Assembly: GCA_029983435.1 (NCBI GenBank)
Contig: JASBZN010000003.1
Location: 1-23,923 of the forward strand
Reading direction: 5' to 3'
Origin: Urinicoccus sp.
GTDB lineage: Bacteria > Bacillota > Clostridia > Tissierellales > Peptoniphilaceae
DNA length: 23,923 nucleotides
Part shown: piece after piece, positions 8,191 to 16,260 of the stretch
Position numbering within the stretch: the stretch's first letter is position 1
Layout: each line of letters begins with the position of its first letter
Notes under the pieces: generated by a model
Seen by the model: the letters and a program-made list of their open reading frames with translations, nothing else
Told to the model about the DNA's origin: nothing
Database searches by the model: none
Translations under genes and position numbers: made by a program

Positions 8191-8219
8191 TTGAAAGATT
8201 GTTAGAAATAGCCTATATT
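8191..8219 (+). promoter_or_regulatory. Predicted promoter of the three-TM protein gene
   Basis: TTGAAA (8191-8196), a 17-base spacer and TATATT (8214-8219), about 45 bases upstream of the GTG start. Confidence 0.5.
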
Positions 8220-8263
8220 TATTATAGAATTGAAAATAACAAGTATCTTTGAGGTGACGAATT

Positions 8264-8614
8264 GTGAATGAAGACCATTTAGACCCCCAAGAGGAAAAGA
8301 ATCCACGGATTCATACCTTTCTCTATGCCAAAAAACGCTATGCCAATATTTTGTATGCCTACTCCATGGCCACCCTTATTGCCGTGGGCCTTATAAAAGC
8401 TCCCTGGCCTAGACTTATCTTATGCGGCATCAACATCTTGTTGGTTCTTTTTGCCATTTATAAGGTCCTAAGAGCTAAATCCCTGCTAACAGACGAGGAG
8501 TTATCCAGCCTAGGAGAAAAAGAAGAACGGGACCTGAAGTTTTTCTATCTTCTGGCTACAGCCTTTGCTTTTATCTGCTTTTTACAAGCAGGGAAGGCCT
8601 TCCTCTTAATCTAA
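8264..8614 (+). CDS. Small membrane protein with three predicted transmembrane helices, unknown function
   Basis: I do not recognise this 116-residue protein. It has a charged N-terminal tail (about 30 residues), then hydrophobic segments at roughly 31-47 (ILYAYSMATLIAVGLI), 50-68 (PRLILCGINILLVLFAIYKV) and 93-113 (FFYLLATAFAFICFLQAGKAF). A charged loop (LLTDEELSSLGEKEERD) separates the last two. The start is GTG at 8264 with GAGGTG 7 nt upstream; the ATG four bases later is in another frame. It has its own promoter and a terminator, so it is monocistronic. No catalytic motif is visible. Confidence 0.75.
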   Translation: MNEDHLDPQEEKNPRIHTFLYAKKRYANILYAYSMATLIAVGLIKAPWPRLILCGINILLVLFAIYKVLRAKSLLTDEELSSLGEKEERDLKFFYLLATAFAFICFLQAGKAFLLI

Positions 8615-8624
8615 GAACAAAAAA

Positions 8625-8648
8625 ACTCCCCTAGGGGAGTTTTTTTTG
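8625..8648. terminator. Bidirectional intrinsic terminator
   Basis: The perfect palindrome ACTCCCCTAGGGGAGT (8625-8640) is flanked by A-run on the left and eight T on the right. It therefore ends transcripts from the three-TM gene on the plus strand and the broken permease gene on the minus strand. Confidence 0.9.
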
Positions 8649-8649
8649 C

Positions 8650-9217
8650 CTATAAAATAAATACCTTTAAAATAATTCCTGACAAAAGACCAATAAAGGG
8701 GTCTGTAGCTGCCGTCACTGCCAAAGGAACACCTGCCAATAGGGTGTCTGTTCCCTGAGCCCCTTGAAAAGCCAAGGAAGCATTGGTAGAACAGGTAACA
8801 ATAGCACCTAAGACAATGAGAAAACCATAAACGGATTCACCAGAAACATACTTACTTATTTTTGGCAAAAGACCTAAAAGCAAAATCACAGCCATTATTC
8901 CCATCATAAAGACTCCCGACCGAACAGGGTTAGGTGCCGCTCCTGTAGCAGAAATCATGGATTCTACTGGAGCCCCTCCAAATAAAGACGATACTTAACC
9001 GCTCTCGGATGTCCTTCCCCATGCTTCCTGCCAAAACAATGGTTTCTGCCTGCATGGAAATAGGTAGAGCACTATTTAAAGCTAAACAAGCCCCCATTCC
9101 CACCAAATAACCCAGGGCTGTTGGAAAGGCTAAAAACCCATAAGTCATGGCTAGCAAAATAGCTGGGATTCCATTGATGACAACACCCATAGCCGCTAAC
9201 AAATCATTTAACCACAT
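8650..9217 (-). pseudogene. Broken membrane permease gene (NCS2/SulP-like), frameshifted and probably internally deleted
   Basis: Two hydrophobic reading frames join near 8983-8996. The first starts at the ATG at 9217 (AGGAGG upstream) and runs through LLAAMGVVINGIPAILLAM, FPTALGYLVGMG and SMQAETIVLAGSMGKDIRERLS, then leaves frame. The second continues, one frame over, from SLFGGAPVESMISATGAAP through several helices to TDPFIGLLSGIILKVFIL. A TAA stop bounds the second frame upstream (8997-8995), so the two cannot be joined by a start inside. Together they give about 188 codons, against more than 400 in NCS2 or SulP carriers, which suggests an internal deletion as well as the shift. The style (small residues, FGG, ATGAA loop) points to a purine/anion-type carrier, but the family is not certain. 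A promoter is still intact. Confidence 0.65.
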
Positions 9218-9246
9218 ACTTGCCTCCTATTATCTAGTCTGTTCTT

Positions 9247-9274
9247 AGAATAGCACAGATGATAAAAGAAACAA
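9247..9274 (-). promoter_or_regulatory. Predicted promoter of the broken permease gene
   Basis: On the minus strand TTGTTT (9274-9269), a 16-base spacer and TATTCT (9252-9247) with TGC extension. It shares the ten bases GCTATTCTAA with the small-RNA promoter at 7539-7567. Confidence 0.5.
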
Positions 9275-9333
9275 AAAATCCCCCCATAAATTTCCACTTT
9301 CTTAAGCCGATATTTTAAGACTTTTAACAAGGG

Positions 9334-9359
9334 AAAAGGCTATGGGATTTTCCATAGCC
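9334..9359 (-). terminator. Terminator of the rlmH / small acidic protein operon
   Basis: GGCTATGG/CCATAGCC form an 8-bp perfect stem with a 6-nt loop (9338-9359), followed by TTTTCCC on the minus strand. It starts 8 bases after the stop of the small gene. The plus side is also T-rich, so it may work both ways. Confidence 0.7.
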
Positions 9360-9366
9360 CTTCTTT

Positions 9367-9588
9367 TTACATTTGATTTTCTTGACTCCATTCTACCGCT
9401 TCTTCTACTGCTTCTTTGGTTGGTTTTTCTACACCCGATTCAGAATCTTTTTTTTCTACCTTGCTGTAGACATCTCCTGCTGGTGTTTCTTCCGTTTTAT
9501 GGCTATTTTCTTGTTCTAGCCGAGCTTCCATTTCCTTGGCTTTGTTGGTTGAAATATTCATTGCTTTGTTTTTCTTTTCTTCAGACAT
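9367..9588 (-). CDS. Small, highly charged hypothetical protein
   Basis: This 73-residue protein is almost entirely polar, rich in Glu, Lys, Asn, Ser and Thr, with no hydrophobic core, signal peptide or cysteine. It is probably disordered or helical on its own. A strong ribosome binding site (AGGAGG 6 nt before the ATG) and a terminator right after the stop support it as a real gene. It lies 22 bases downstream of rlmH and should share its transcript. I do not recognise the family; translation is inferred from the signals. Confidence 0.6.
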   Translation of the reverse strand: MSEEKKNKAMNISTNKAKEMEARLEQENSHKTEETPAGDVYSKVEKKDSESGVEKPTKEAVEEAVEWSQENQM

Positions 9589-9610
9589 TTTCTTCCTCCT
9601 CTTTATCTAA

Positions 9611-10087
9611 TTACTTGTGATAGGGATGCCCTTGCTTAATTCGATAGGCCCGGTAAATTTGTTCCAAAACCATGACCCGCATCATCTGGTGGGGAAAGGT
9701 CAAGGGAGAAAAACTCCACTTCCATTGACTCCTTTTTAAAACTTCTCTACTGAGTCCTAGGCTTCCTCCAATGATAAAACAGAGGTCCGATCCTTGCATT
9801 TCCCACTGGGCCAGTTTTTTAGAAAGTTTAATAGAATCAATTTCTTGACCTTCGATAGCCAAAGCCACCACTTGGTCTGTATCCTTAATATGTTTCAGGA
9901 TACCTTGTCCTTCTTTTTCCAAAATTCCATCAATTTCATGGTCTGTTAAATTTTCGGGGGCTTTTTCTTCCTTACATTCAAAGATAGTTAACTGGCAATA
10001 GGCATTTAGACGTTTTTGGTATTCCTTCAAGGCCTCTTTCCAGTACTTTTCTTTTAGCTTTCCCACTGTAATGACTTTTATCTTCAT
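9611..10087 (-). CDS. rlmH: 23S rRNA (pseudouridine1915-N3)-methyltransferase
   Basis: This 158-residue SPOUT-class enzyme methylates pseudouridine 1915 in helix 69 of 23S rRNA using S-adenosylmethionine. The whole protein is family-typical: it opens MKIKVITVGKLKEKYW, has ALAIEGQEIDS in the middle, the knotted SAM site FIIGGSLGLS, and ends FPHQMMRVMVLEQIYRAYRI-x5-HPYHK, the diagnostic RlmH C-terminus. The length matches the usual ~159. The ATG is preceded by AGGTGA. It is divergent from the ATP-grasp-like gene and is followed by a small acidic protein gene. Confidence 0.97.
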   Translation of the reverse strand: MKIKVITVGKLKEKYWKEALKEYQKRLNAYCQLTIFECKEEKAPENLTDHEIDGILEKEGQGILKHIKDTDQVVALAIEGQEIDSIKLSKKLAQWEMQGSDLCFIIGGSLGLSREVLKRSQWKWSFSPLTFPHQMMRVMVLEQIYRAYRIKQGHPYHK

Positions 10088-10153
10088 TTTGTCACCTACG
10101 TTCTTTTTATATATATCCTAAGAGAAAGATTTTTACACAATTTTCTTAACTTT

Positions 10154-10162
10154 TGTTACAAT
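10154..10162 (+). promoter_or_regulatory. Extended -10 promoter of the ATP-grasp-like gene
   Basis: TGTTACAAT is a TG-N extended -10 element about 20 bases upstream of the ATG at 10183. A TTTACA at 10132-10137 could act as a -35 but the spacer would be 19. Confidence 0.45.
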
Positions 10163-10182
10163 AGTCTTAAGGAGTGACAGAT

Positions 10183-11259
10183 ATGGATATCTTTGTTATT
10201 GGAGCGGATAGTTACGGTGGCTTGGCTCTTGCCCGTGAATTTTCAAAGGAACATAGGGTTATTGGTTTAGGTCTAGACCGAATTCCCCACAGTTCCACCT
10301 GCTTTTCTTCCCGGATGTTGTTAGACCGGGAGGATGACTTGGCGTGCCAACAAATCAAGTCTTTAGCCAGCCTGCAAAAAAGCCGCCCCTACTTAATTTT
10401 TACAGACCACCCACGAAATGAATACTTTTTAGACCAAGCCGATGACCTCCGCCTCTATGCCAAAATGCCCCTGGCCTATGACCAGCGTCTACCCCACAGG
10501 GGGGTTCTCAACTATCTATGCGAGAAATATGATTTTGCCCTGCCTAAGGTCTATCCTAGCCTTGAAGAGGAAACACCCTTCCCCCTTATTTCCCTTTCTC
10601 AAAAAGAAATTTACTTTTCTTTTGAGGAAGTGCCCAAGGATGACCAAGGGCCCTTTCAAGAGTATATCAAGGGACCCTCTAGTAAAATCCGCCAATTTAT
10701 CTGTTTCTTTTCAGAAGAAGAGGACTTACTTTTTTACGGATCTGCCAGGGGATTTGCTCAATATCCTCTTTATCTTGGCCAACCCAGTATCCTACAAACC
10801 AAGTCTTCTCTTTTAGATGCCGCACTTTTATCTATTGCCAAAGAAATTAAATGGCGGGGATATCTTTCCATCCTAACTAAAGAAGACCCCTATACCAAAA
10901 AACAGTATCTTTTATCCATTAAAAATCGCCCTGGAGACTTTACCTTTCTCTGGCAAAAAGCTGGCCTTCCCATTGGACAAGCCCTTCTAGGTTTTAACCG
11001 AGACTGCCATAAAATTTTGCCTGGTCAATGGGGTCGCTTAGGCCAAGAATCCTATCTAGCCCTGGGAAAAAATATTGCCAAGGGTTCTTTTTTAGAACTC
11101 CCACTTTTTTCCTATGTTCCCCTGCGGTCCTTTGGTCCTCTTTGGACTTTTAATGACCCTGGTGTAGCCATCACCTATTGTTCAGACACTTTAGAAAGAG
11201 CCTACCAAGGAATGAAACAATGGCAGGCCTCTCGTAAAAAGAAAAAATCAATGTTTTAA
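10183..11259 (+). CDS. Divergent ATP-grasp-like protein
   Basis: The start is the ATG at 10183, with AAGGAG 8 nt upstream; an in-frame GTG nine bases earlier lies inside that site. The 358-residue product has the order of an ATP-grasp carboxylate-amine ligase. An N-terminal nucleotide-fold segment (IFVIGADSYGGLALAREFS...VIGLGLD) is followed by a linker typical of the group (RPYLIFTDHPRNEYFLDQA...LYAKMPLAYDQR...LCEKYDFALPKVYPS). The grasp half has YIKGPSSKIRQFICFF, ARGFAQYPL and IKNRPGDFTFLW. Some expected residues look changed: the usual 'E-x-N-P-R' metal loop reads I-K-N-R-P, and no clear 'vvvKP' lysine strand is seen. It may have altered chemistry. The 3' end overlaps the ABC permease gene tail-to-tail by 12 bases. 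Confidence 0.6.
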   Translation: MDIFVIGADSYGGLALAREFSKEHRVIGLGLDRIPHSSTCFSSRMLLDREDDLACQQIKSLASLQKSRPYLIFTDHPRNEYFLDQADDLRLYAKMPLAYDQRLPHRGVLNYLCEKYDFALPKVYPSLEEETPFPLISLSQKEIYFSFEEVPKDDQGPFQEYIKGPSSKIRQFICFFSEEEDLLFYGSARGFAQYPLYLGQPSILQTKSSLLDAALLSIAKEIKWRGYLSILTKEDPYTKKQYLLSIKNRPGDFTFLWQKAGLPIGQALLGFNRDCHKILPGQWGRLGQESYLALGKNIAKGSFLELPLFSYVPLRSFGPLWTFNDPGVAITYCSDTLERAYQGMKQWQASRKKKKSMF

Positions 11260-12897
11260 TTTAAAGTTTTTAGGGGCAAGACGTAAGACGGCAAAGTAGC
11301 CCAAAACAAGGAAACCTACCAAAATTCCAGCAATTCCAATATAAAAGGGCATGGGATTGTCGATATCTGCAAAAATACTCATGGATTGATAGGAAAAGAT
11401 GGCAATAACTGCTTGGATGATCCCAAAAATTGGACTCTTCACCTTTAAGTCTACATTAAAGGGCTGGAGGATATAGTACATATATAAATAGTGCAAACTG
11501 AAAAAGACCATTAAAAGACTTTCCCAGGCCACTAAGATGCCAATGGTTTCCCAGCTAATCATAGGGAGAATCCCCTTTAAGGCCAGAGTAAAGGCATAGA
11601 CCAGTAAGATTAAGGGAAGATTCATTTTTAAAATTTTCTTCAGCCGGACCTTTAGAGTATAAACCACTAGCTTAGGACTTCTATAGAGGGGGTCTCCCAT
11701 AAGAGTCCGGTCTAGATGGTAAAAAGAAAGCCGCACAACTTCAGAAGAAACATAGAGGATGGAAGACCCGTAGATAATAACAGCCGGTGCAAATTGTAGC
11801 AAGGCAGTATTAATATCTACTTGGTCTTTTTTTATGGACGCTAAAATATTTCCTTGAAAATATGCTATCGCAGCCAAACCTCCTAAAACTAGGATGCTCA
11901 GGATAATAAGTCGGGTTCTGACCATTTTAAAGAACTTTTTCGACAGACGATGGTAAAAAATCTCATTAAGGTATTCCACCCCATGGAGGTCTTTAAACTC
12001 TTCTTCCTGGCTTAAATTCAGGTCTTTGTCGTCTAATTCCATGGCAATTTTTACTGCATCTGCTTCTGTCCCGTTTTTAGACATCTTGGCCGTAAGGGTC
12101 TTTTGACTAACTTGATTTAATAGCTCCCCTTGGTATTGGCCCCAGTAGGCATAGATAAGAAGGACAAGGCCCAAAAGTAAGGCTGGTAGAGAGTAAAAGA
12201 AGTTCTCAATGGGGCTTTTTGTCAGCCAGTGGATAAAAATGACCAGTCCATAAAAGACCACACTCCCTAAAGAACCCTTTAGTAAAAGTGATCCCGTATT
12301 CTCTTCCAGGTCGGCTACTTCCTTCTTAGCTAAAGACCTTAACATCCCATAACGTACAAGTTGGCGAAGCCCCAGGGCCAAAATCGTAAAGTAAAGACCC
12401 CCTATGGGATTTAAGCCCATTAATTTTAGGGCAATACTTAAACCCAAGGCAAAAAATAAAAATTCTGGCAAGTCTTGAAAAAGAAAGAGACTTTTATAGT
12501 AGCTCTTCCCGTCCATGCCATAAATTTTAATACAAAGAGCTGCTTCCTGGCTTGGGGTATAGAGGTCTACATTTTTGATAATCGTCCCTAGCCCCAGGCT
12601 CGTCATCATTAAAAGAAGGAAAAAACTTCCCTCTTCTGAAATAGACAGATAGGAAAGGGGCTTGGCAAGAAGAAGGCTGATGCCAAAAACCCATAAAAAG
12701 TAACTACCCTTTTTAAAAATCTGTTTTAGAACAAAAAATAAAAGAGCTATAAAAGCCATGAAGGTTTTGATGGTCTTGGCCTTAAAGACAGAGTCAGGAA
12801 TCAACCGCCCCAAAAGGGGAATCTTTTGTAGACCATACATAAAATAATTGTAGCCTAAAGCAATGCGGAGTTGGAAAATATGCGTAAAATTAGGCAT
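11248..12897 (-). CDS. ABC-2 type exporter, membrane subunit
   Basis: This 549-residue protein has about ten hydrophobic segments, in two blocks separated by a charged cytoplasmic stretch (roughly 265-320, with many Asp, Glu and Lys). It begins immediately after the ATPase gene with an 8-base overlap, a strong sign that the two form one exporter. I see no substrate-binding protein, so export is more likely than import. No named family was recognised with certainty; EcsB-like or other large ABC-2 permeases are candidates. The 3' end overlaps the convergent ATP-grasp-like gene by 12 bases, so there is no room for a terminator between them. Confidence 0.75.
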   Translation of the reverse strand: MPNFTHIFQLRIALGYNYFMYGLQKIPLLGRLIPDSVFKAKTIKTFMAFIALLFFVLKQIFKKGSYFLWVFGISLLLAKPLSYLSISEEGSFFLLLMMTSLGLGTIIKNVDLYTPSQEAALCIKIYGMDGKSYYKSLFLFQDLPEFLFFALGLSIALKLMGLNPIGGLYFTILALGLRQLVRYGMLRSLAKKEVADLEENTGSLLLKGSLGSVVFYGLVIFIHWLTKSPIENFFYSLPALLLGLVLLIYAYWGQYQGELLNQVSQKTLTAKMSKNGTEADAVKIAMELDDKDLNLSQEEEFKDLHGVEYLNEIFYHRLSKKFFKMVRTRLIILSILVLGGLAAIAYFQGNILASIKKDQVDINTALLQFAPAVIIYGSSILYVSSEVVRLSFYHLDRTLMGDPLYRSPKLVVYTLKVRLKKILKMNLPLILLVYAFTLALKGILPMISWETIGILVAWESLLMVFFSLHYLYMYYILQPFNVDLKVKSPIFGIIQAVIAIFSYQSMSIFADIDNPMPFYIGIAGILVGFLVLGYFAVLRLAPKNFKLKH

Positions 12898-13585
12898 CTT
12901 CTTTCTCCCTTAGAGCATCTAAAATATAGGTGTCAAAATTTTCTTGACCCACGTCTTCCACATCCCGCAATTTTCCATTGTGTAAAAGAACAATTTCATC
13001 GCAAAGATTTTTTGCCAAATCCATCATATGGGTGGAAAGAATAATGATGTGGTCCTTTTGCATCCCTCTTAAAATATTTTTAATCATCTCACTCATCACG
13101 ACATCTAGACTCGTTAGCGGCTCATCTAAAAGCATAATGGGCGGTGCAGCAATAAGCATGGTAAGCATGGAAAGCTTGGTCTTCATCCCATGGGAATAGG
13201 ACTTAATTAAGCGGTGACGATCCTCTTCTGTAAATTCCATTTGATCTAAAAAAGGTTCCGGATCCAGGCTTTCTTTTCCCTGATGAATATCCAAATAGAA
13301 TTTAATAAACTCATAACCTGTCAAAAAATCCGGTAAAATATTTTCTGAATAAACCATACCAATATCTCCATTGGCAAGGGGCCTGGTTTGACCATTTTCT
13401 TCAATATAAAAGGCCCCCTTTTCAAAGGGAATTTCTCCATTTAGGACTTGAAAAAGAGTGGTCTTCCCTGCTCCATTCCGTCCCAAAAGGCCAGTAATGT
13501 GTCCACTTTCAAATGTCATGCTAGCGCCCTTTAAGACTGGATGGTCCTTAAAAGACTTCTCTATCTCCTTTAAAATAAGTCGCAT
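12890..13585 (-). CDS. ABC exporter ATP-binding subunit
   Basis: This 231-residue ATPase powers the adjacent membrane subunit. Walker A is GRNGAGKTT (35-43). The signature is the degenerate SHGMKTKLSM (131-140) in place of LSGGQ, as in many ABC-2 exporters. Walker B is IMLLDEP (150-156) followed by LTSLD, and the switch histidine is in LSTHMMD. The Q-loop position reads GMVYSENILPDFLT, without the usual glutamine. The ATG has AGGAGGG close upstream (about 4 nt). A 31-bp palindrome followed by a T-run lies directly before that site, so expression is probably controlled there. Confidence 0.88.
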   Translation of the reverse strand: MRLILKEIEKSFKDHPVLKGASMTFESGHITGLLGRNGAGKTTLFQVLNGEIPFEKGAFYIEENGQTRPLANGDIGMVYSENILPDFLTGYEFIKFYLDIHQGKESLDPEPFLDQMEFTEEDRHRLIKSYSHGMKTKLSMLTMLIAAPPIMLLDEPLTSLDVVMSEMIKNILRGMQKDHIIILSTHMMDLAKNLCDEIVLLHNGKLRDVEDVGQENFDTYILDALREKEDA

Positions 13586-13595
13586 ATTCCCTCCT

Positions 13596-13631
13596 AAAAA
13601 AATTAAGACTAGATTAAATCTAGTCTTAATT
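13596..13631 (-). promoter_or_regulatory. 31-bp perfect palindrome plus T7 in the ABC operon leader (operator or attenuator)
   Basis: AATTAAGACTAGATT (13601-13615) and AATCTAGTCTTAATT (13617-13631) are exact complements around a single base. On the minus strand the hairpin is followed at once by seven T, and then by the AGGAGGG ribosome binding site. It can be read as the terminator of the upstream LtaS-like gene, as an attenuator in the ABC leader, or as a repressor operator. Confidence 0.75.
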
Positions 13632-13656
13632 TATAATAAATTTTTTTCCTTGTCAA
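13628..13656 (-). promoter_or_regulatory. Predicted promoter of the ABC exporter operon
   Basis: On the minus strand TTGACA (13656-13651) is followed by an AT-rich -10 region: TAAATT at 17 bases or TATAAA at 15. The -10 and start site run into the 31-bp palindrome. Confidence 0.5.
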
Positions 13657-13671
13657 ACCATCTTCCAGGTC

Positions 13672-15477
13672 TTAATCTTCTCTCTTTTGTCTGGAGAGAT
13701 AGTATTCGTAATTTAACGCATCCCTTCGCCACTTTTGTCCTTGGGGGGAAAGTTCCGTTTTCCAAGTTCCTTGTTCACAAAAGAGGTTTCCCTTTACAAC
13801 CGTTTGATTTTCCATATAGTCTTGGCAAAAGGCCGTATAGGCGTCTCCTCTCCAGCCCAAGGCCTTAAAGACATAGTCCATTAGAAGGTTGGGCTCTAAG
13901 TTGGGCCCCTCCCCTACTAAATTTTTATCTGCAAAAACCTTCTTAGCTGCTGGATTGGCCCAAATGATATAAGGGGTTTCATAGCTTGCCCTTACCCCTT
14001 CTAAGGTCGATAGGTCAGCTGGAATTCCCATCATGGTCATCCCAATGGCTTGGTCTCCCATGGAGGGACTGTGGTCGCCAAATAAGATTAAAATCGTTGG
14101 TTCTTCTTCTCTTAAACCATCCACCAAGGTTTTTAAGTTCCTAGTCGTATCCCTTACTCCTGATAAGTAATAGTTAAAAGCATTGTATTGGCCTGGGTCA
14201 TAGCCTTCTTGCCAGGGAACAATTGCTTCATTGGGGTCAATCCCCTCTTGCGGATAAGGACCATGGCCTTGGTAGGTAATGGCCCAAGAAAAATAAGGTT
14301 GGTCTTTTTTTACCTGGTCTTTATAAACCCGTAAAAGTTCTGGAAAAAACTCCTCATCTGGTAAAATTCCTGGATGAACAGCTTGGTTAAAGTAATTTTG
14401 CTCATAAAAATAATCGTCAAAGCCCACCTTTGGATAGAGGTTTTTCCGATTGTTAAATAGGCCGTCACTGGGGTGAAAAGCTTCTGTTCGATAGCCTTGG
14501 TCCTTGAAATAACTGACGTGGGTCTTCCTTTTTACGTTATAGGGAGGACTATTTTTATAGCCACTCCAAAACATGCTTTCTGAAAGGATCGTTCCGCCAC
14601 CAAAGGTATCCACATAGAGGTTCCCAGAAATACTTTCTCTTTTTAGTCGATACAAATAATCATAGGGGTTTTCTCGAAAGACCATTTTTGGATTTTGATA
14701 CTTGTAAAAATCTTTATAGGACTCCAGCATAATACACATAAAGTTGACTTTTTTGTCCTGGGGAATATCCGAATCTGAATACTTCTCACTTATTTTTATT
14801 GCTTCTTTCTCGTCATAATCTTGGTAGACATAGCCCCGGGCCGTATTTACTGAATAAATAAGGGGATAGGCAAAGCCCTTAGAAGAATAGTTGTTGAGTT
14901 CTTGCCAAGTGTTTAAGCCAGAATTGACCCCCAAAGCTCGAAAGGTATTGTAGTCTGTCAAGGTCGTGGAAGAAAAGTGAACAAAAAGTACAAAAGAAAT
15001 CAAACTCCCAACAAACCGTACTGGTAAACTCATGCTTATCTTACTTTTAGAAAAGAAAAGGGACCAGACAAATAAGACCCCACCCGCTGCTAGTAAAATA
15101 AAAAGAAATTTTGGCTCTATTTTAAGGGAATACTGTTTGGCCATAATCGCCGCTTCTCGCAAAATAGCAATATCTCCCACATAAAGAGGTTCTTGTCGAT
15201 ACTGAACTTTTATGACATGGATATAACTTAAAAGAAGCCAAAAAATACTATTAAATAAAATCGACACCTGCATGTTGCCAAATAAAAAGGCAAAAAACAC
15301 AATGGTCAATAAAATAGGAATCAAGTTATAGTAAAAAATTTCCATGGGTTGGAAAAAAGTCCAAAATAAGCCCTCTTGAAAATTTTCTCCTACTAAATAC
15401 AGACTAAATAAAGTCACAACTAAGCTTGTAAGGATTGCTGCCAGAATAAATTTTCCGGTCATTTTTAGTGTTTTCAT
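13672..15477 (-). CDS. LtaS-like membrane sulfatase/phosphoglycerol transferase
   Basis: This 601-residue protein has about five N-terminal membrane helices (to roughly residue 190) and a large extracellular sulfatase-fold domain. The catalytic threonine is T296 in FGGGTILSESMFWSG, matching the FGGGTxxxE core of lipoteichoic acid synthase relatives. Metal and substrate segments follow: FHPSDGLFNNRKNLYPKVGFDDYF, ITYQGHGPYP and LFGDHSPSMGD. Such enzymes move glycerol phosphate from phosphatidylglycerol onto a glycolipid or glycan on the outer membrane face. True LTA synthase and related phosphoglycerol transferases are hard to separate by eye, so no symbol is given. It has its own strong promoter and is likely monocistronic. 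Confidence 0.87.
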   Translation of the reverse strand: MKTLKMTGKFILAAILTSLVVTLFSLYLVGENFQEGLFWTFFQPMEIFYYNLIPILLTIVFFAFLFGNMQVSILFNSIFWLLLSYIHVIKVQYRQEPLYVGDIAILREAAIMAKQYSLKIEPKFLFILLAAGGVLFVWSLFFSKSKISMSLPVRFVGSLISFVLFVHFSSTTLTDYNTFRALGVNSGLNTWQELNNYSSKGFAYPLIYSVNTARGYVYQDYDEKEAIKISEKYSDSDIPQDKKVNFMCIMLESYKDFYKYQNPKMVFRENPYDYLYRLKRESISGNLYVDTFGGGTILSESMFWSGYKNSPPYNVKRKTHVSYFKDQGYRTEAFHPSDGLFNNRKNLYPKVGFDDYFYEQNYFNQAVHPGILPDEEFFPELLRVYKDQVKKDQPYFSWAITYQGHGPYPQEGIDPNEAIVPWQEGYDPGQYNAFNYYLSGVRDTTRNLKTLVDGLREEEPTILILFGDHSPSMGDQAIGMTMMGIPADLSTLEGVRASYETPYIIWANPAAKKVFADKNLVGEGPNLEPNLLMDYVFKALGWRGDAYTAFCQDYMENQTVVKGNLFCEQGTWKTELSPQGQKWRRDALNYEYYLSRQKRED

Positions 15478-15516
15478 ATTCTCTCCAAACTAATTTTGCT
15501 CTTCTTTTATTGCCCT

Positions 15517-15545
15517 ATTATACGCTTTATCCCACTTTTCGTCAA
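15517..15545 (-). promoter_or_regulatory. Strong sigma-A promoter of the LtaS-like gene
   Basis: On the minus strand TTGACG (15545-15540), a 17-base spacer and a consensus TATAAT (15522-15517), about 40 bases before the ATG. Confidence 0.8.
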
Positions 15546-15570
15546 TTTTCCCCTATCTTAACACTTCCTT

Positions 15571-15605
15571 AAAAAAACTCCCTTCTAGCAAATGCTAGAA
15601 GGGAG
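15571..15605 (-). terminator. Intrinsic terminator of the envelope operon
   Basis: CTCCCTTCTAGCA and TGCTAGAAGGGAG are perfect complements around a 2-base centre (15578-15605), followed on the minus strand by a run of seven T. It lies 18 bases after the stop of the PepSY lipoprotein gene. Confidence 0.93.
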
Positions 15606-15622
15606 AAAGGCAAAAAGATATT

Positions 15623-16246
15623 TTATCGGTCTAATTCAATTAATTGTAAGGTTTTTGCATCCAATTTTACGTCTAGGTCTTCCTTGTTGTCTTTTAAAAG
15701 ACCCACTTCATAAACTGCTTGTTTGTTTTCCACTTCTAAAGACCAAGATTCCACCATAAGACCTTCTTCCTTGGCTTCTTTTTTTGCTGCAGCCATGGCT
15801 TCTTTTTCTGTTTTTACTTGGCTTAAATCCAAAGCTTCAATAACTTGGTTCTTTTCTGCTTCTTGCTCTTGACCTAAAATTTCTCCTGATGTGACATGAA
15901 TTTGCATTTTATAGTCATTGTCTTGGTCTTTTCCTCCTAATTCATAAACCACATTTCCATTTTCTTCTTCACAGGAAATTTCTGTCAATTGAGCATTGGG
16001 ATATTGTTTTTGAAAGGCTTCTACTGCTTTATCTACTGTAACCTTGTAGCCATTTTCATCCAGGACCATTTGAGAAACTTGACCATTTTCTTGATCGGTT
16101 TGACTATTTGCTGTCACTTCTTGGTTTTCTACTGCTGCCGTATTATTTACGTCATTTGTAACGGTGTTGTTATTTTTTGGTCCACCACAAGCACATAAAG
16201 CGGTCATTAAAGCAGCTGTAATTCCTAGTTTCACATATTTTTTCAT
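15623..16246 (-). CDS. PepSY-domain lipoprotein
   Basis: This 207-residue protein has a lipoprotein signal peptide: MKKYVKLGITAALMTALCAC with the acylated cysteine probably Cys20. A low-complexity Asn/Thr/Val/Gln linker runs to about residue 60. Two PepSY-like repeats follow, one around 67-125 (AVEAFQKQYPNAQLTEISCEEENGNVVYEL...VTSGEIL) and one around 145-207 (EAMAAAKKEAKEEGLMVESWSLEVENKQAVYEV...DAKTLQL). PepSY modules are extracytoplasmic and often thought to modulate peptidases or other envelope proteins. It is the last gene of the leftward operon, 14 bases after mscS, with a good AAGGAGAGG site. Confidence 0.85.
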   Translation of the reverse strand: MKKYVKLGITAALMTALCACGGPKNNNTVTNDVNNTAAVENQEVTANSQTDQENGQVSQMVLDENGYKVTVDKAVEAFQKQYPNAQLTEISCEEENGNVVYELGGKDQDNDYKMQIHVTSGEILGQEQEAEKNQVIEALDLSQVKTEKEAMAAAKKEAKEEGLMVESWSLEVENKQAVYEVGLLKDNKEDLDVKLDAKTLQLIELDR

Positions 16247-16260
16247 TGTTTCCTCTCCTT

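Noticed and set aside
10174..10182. GTG start for the ATP-grasp-like gene
   Set aside because: It lies within the AAGGAG ribosome binding site that serves the ATG at 10183.
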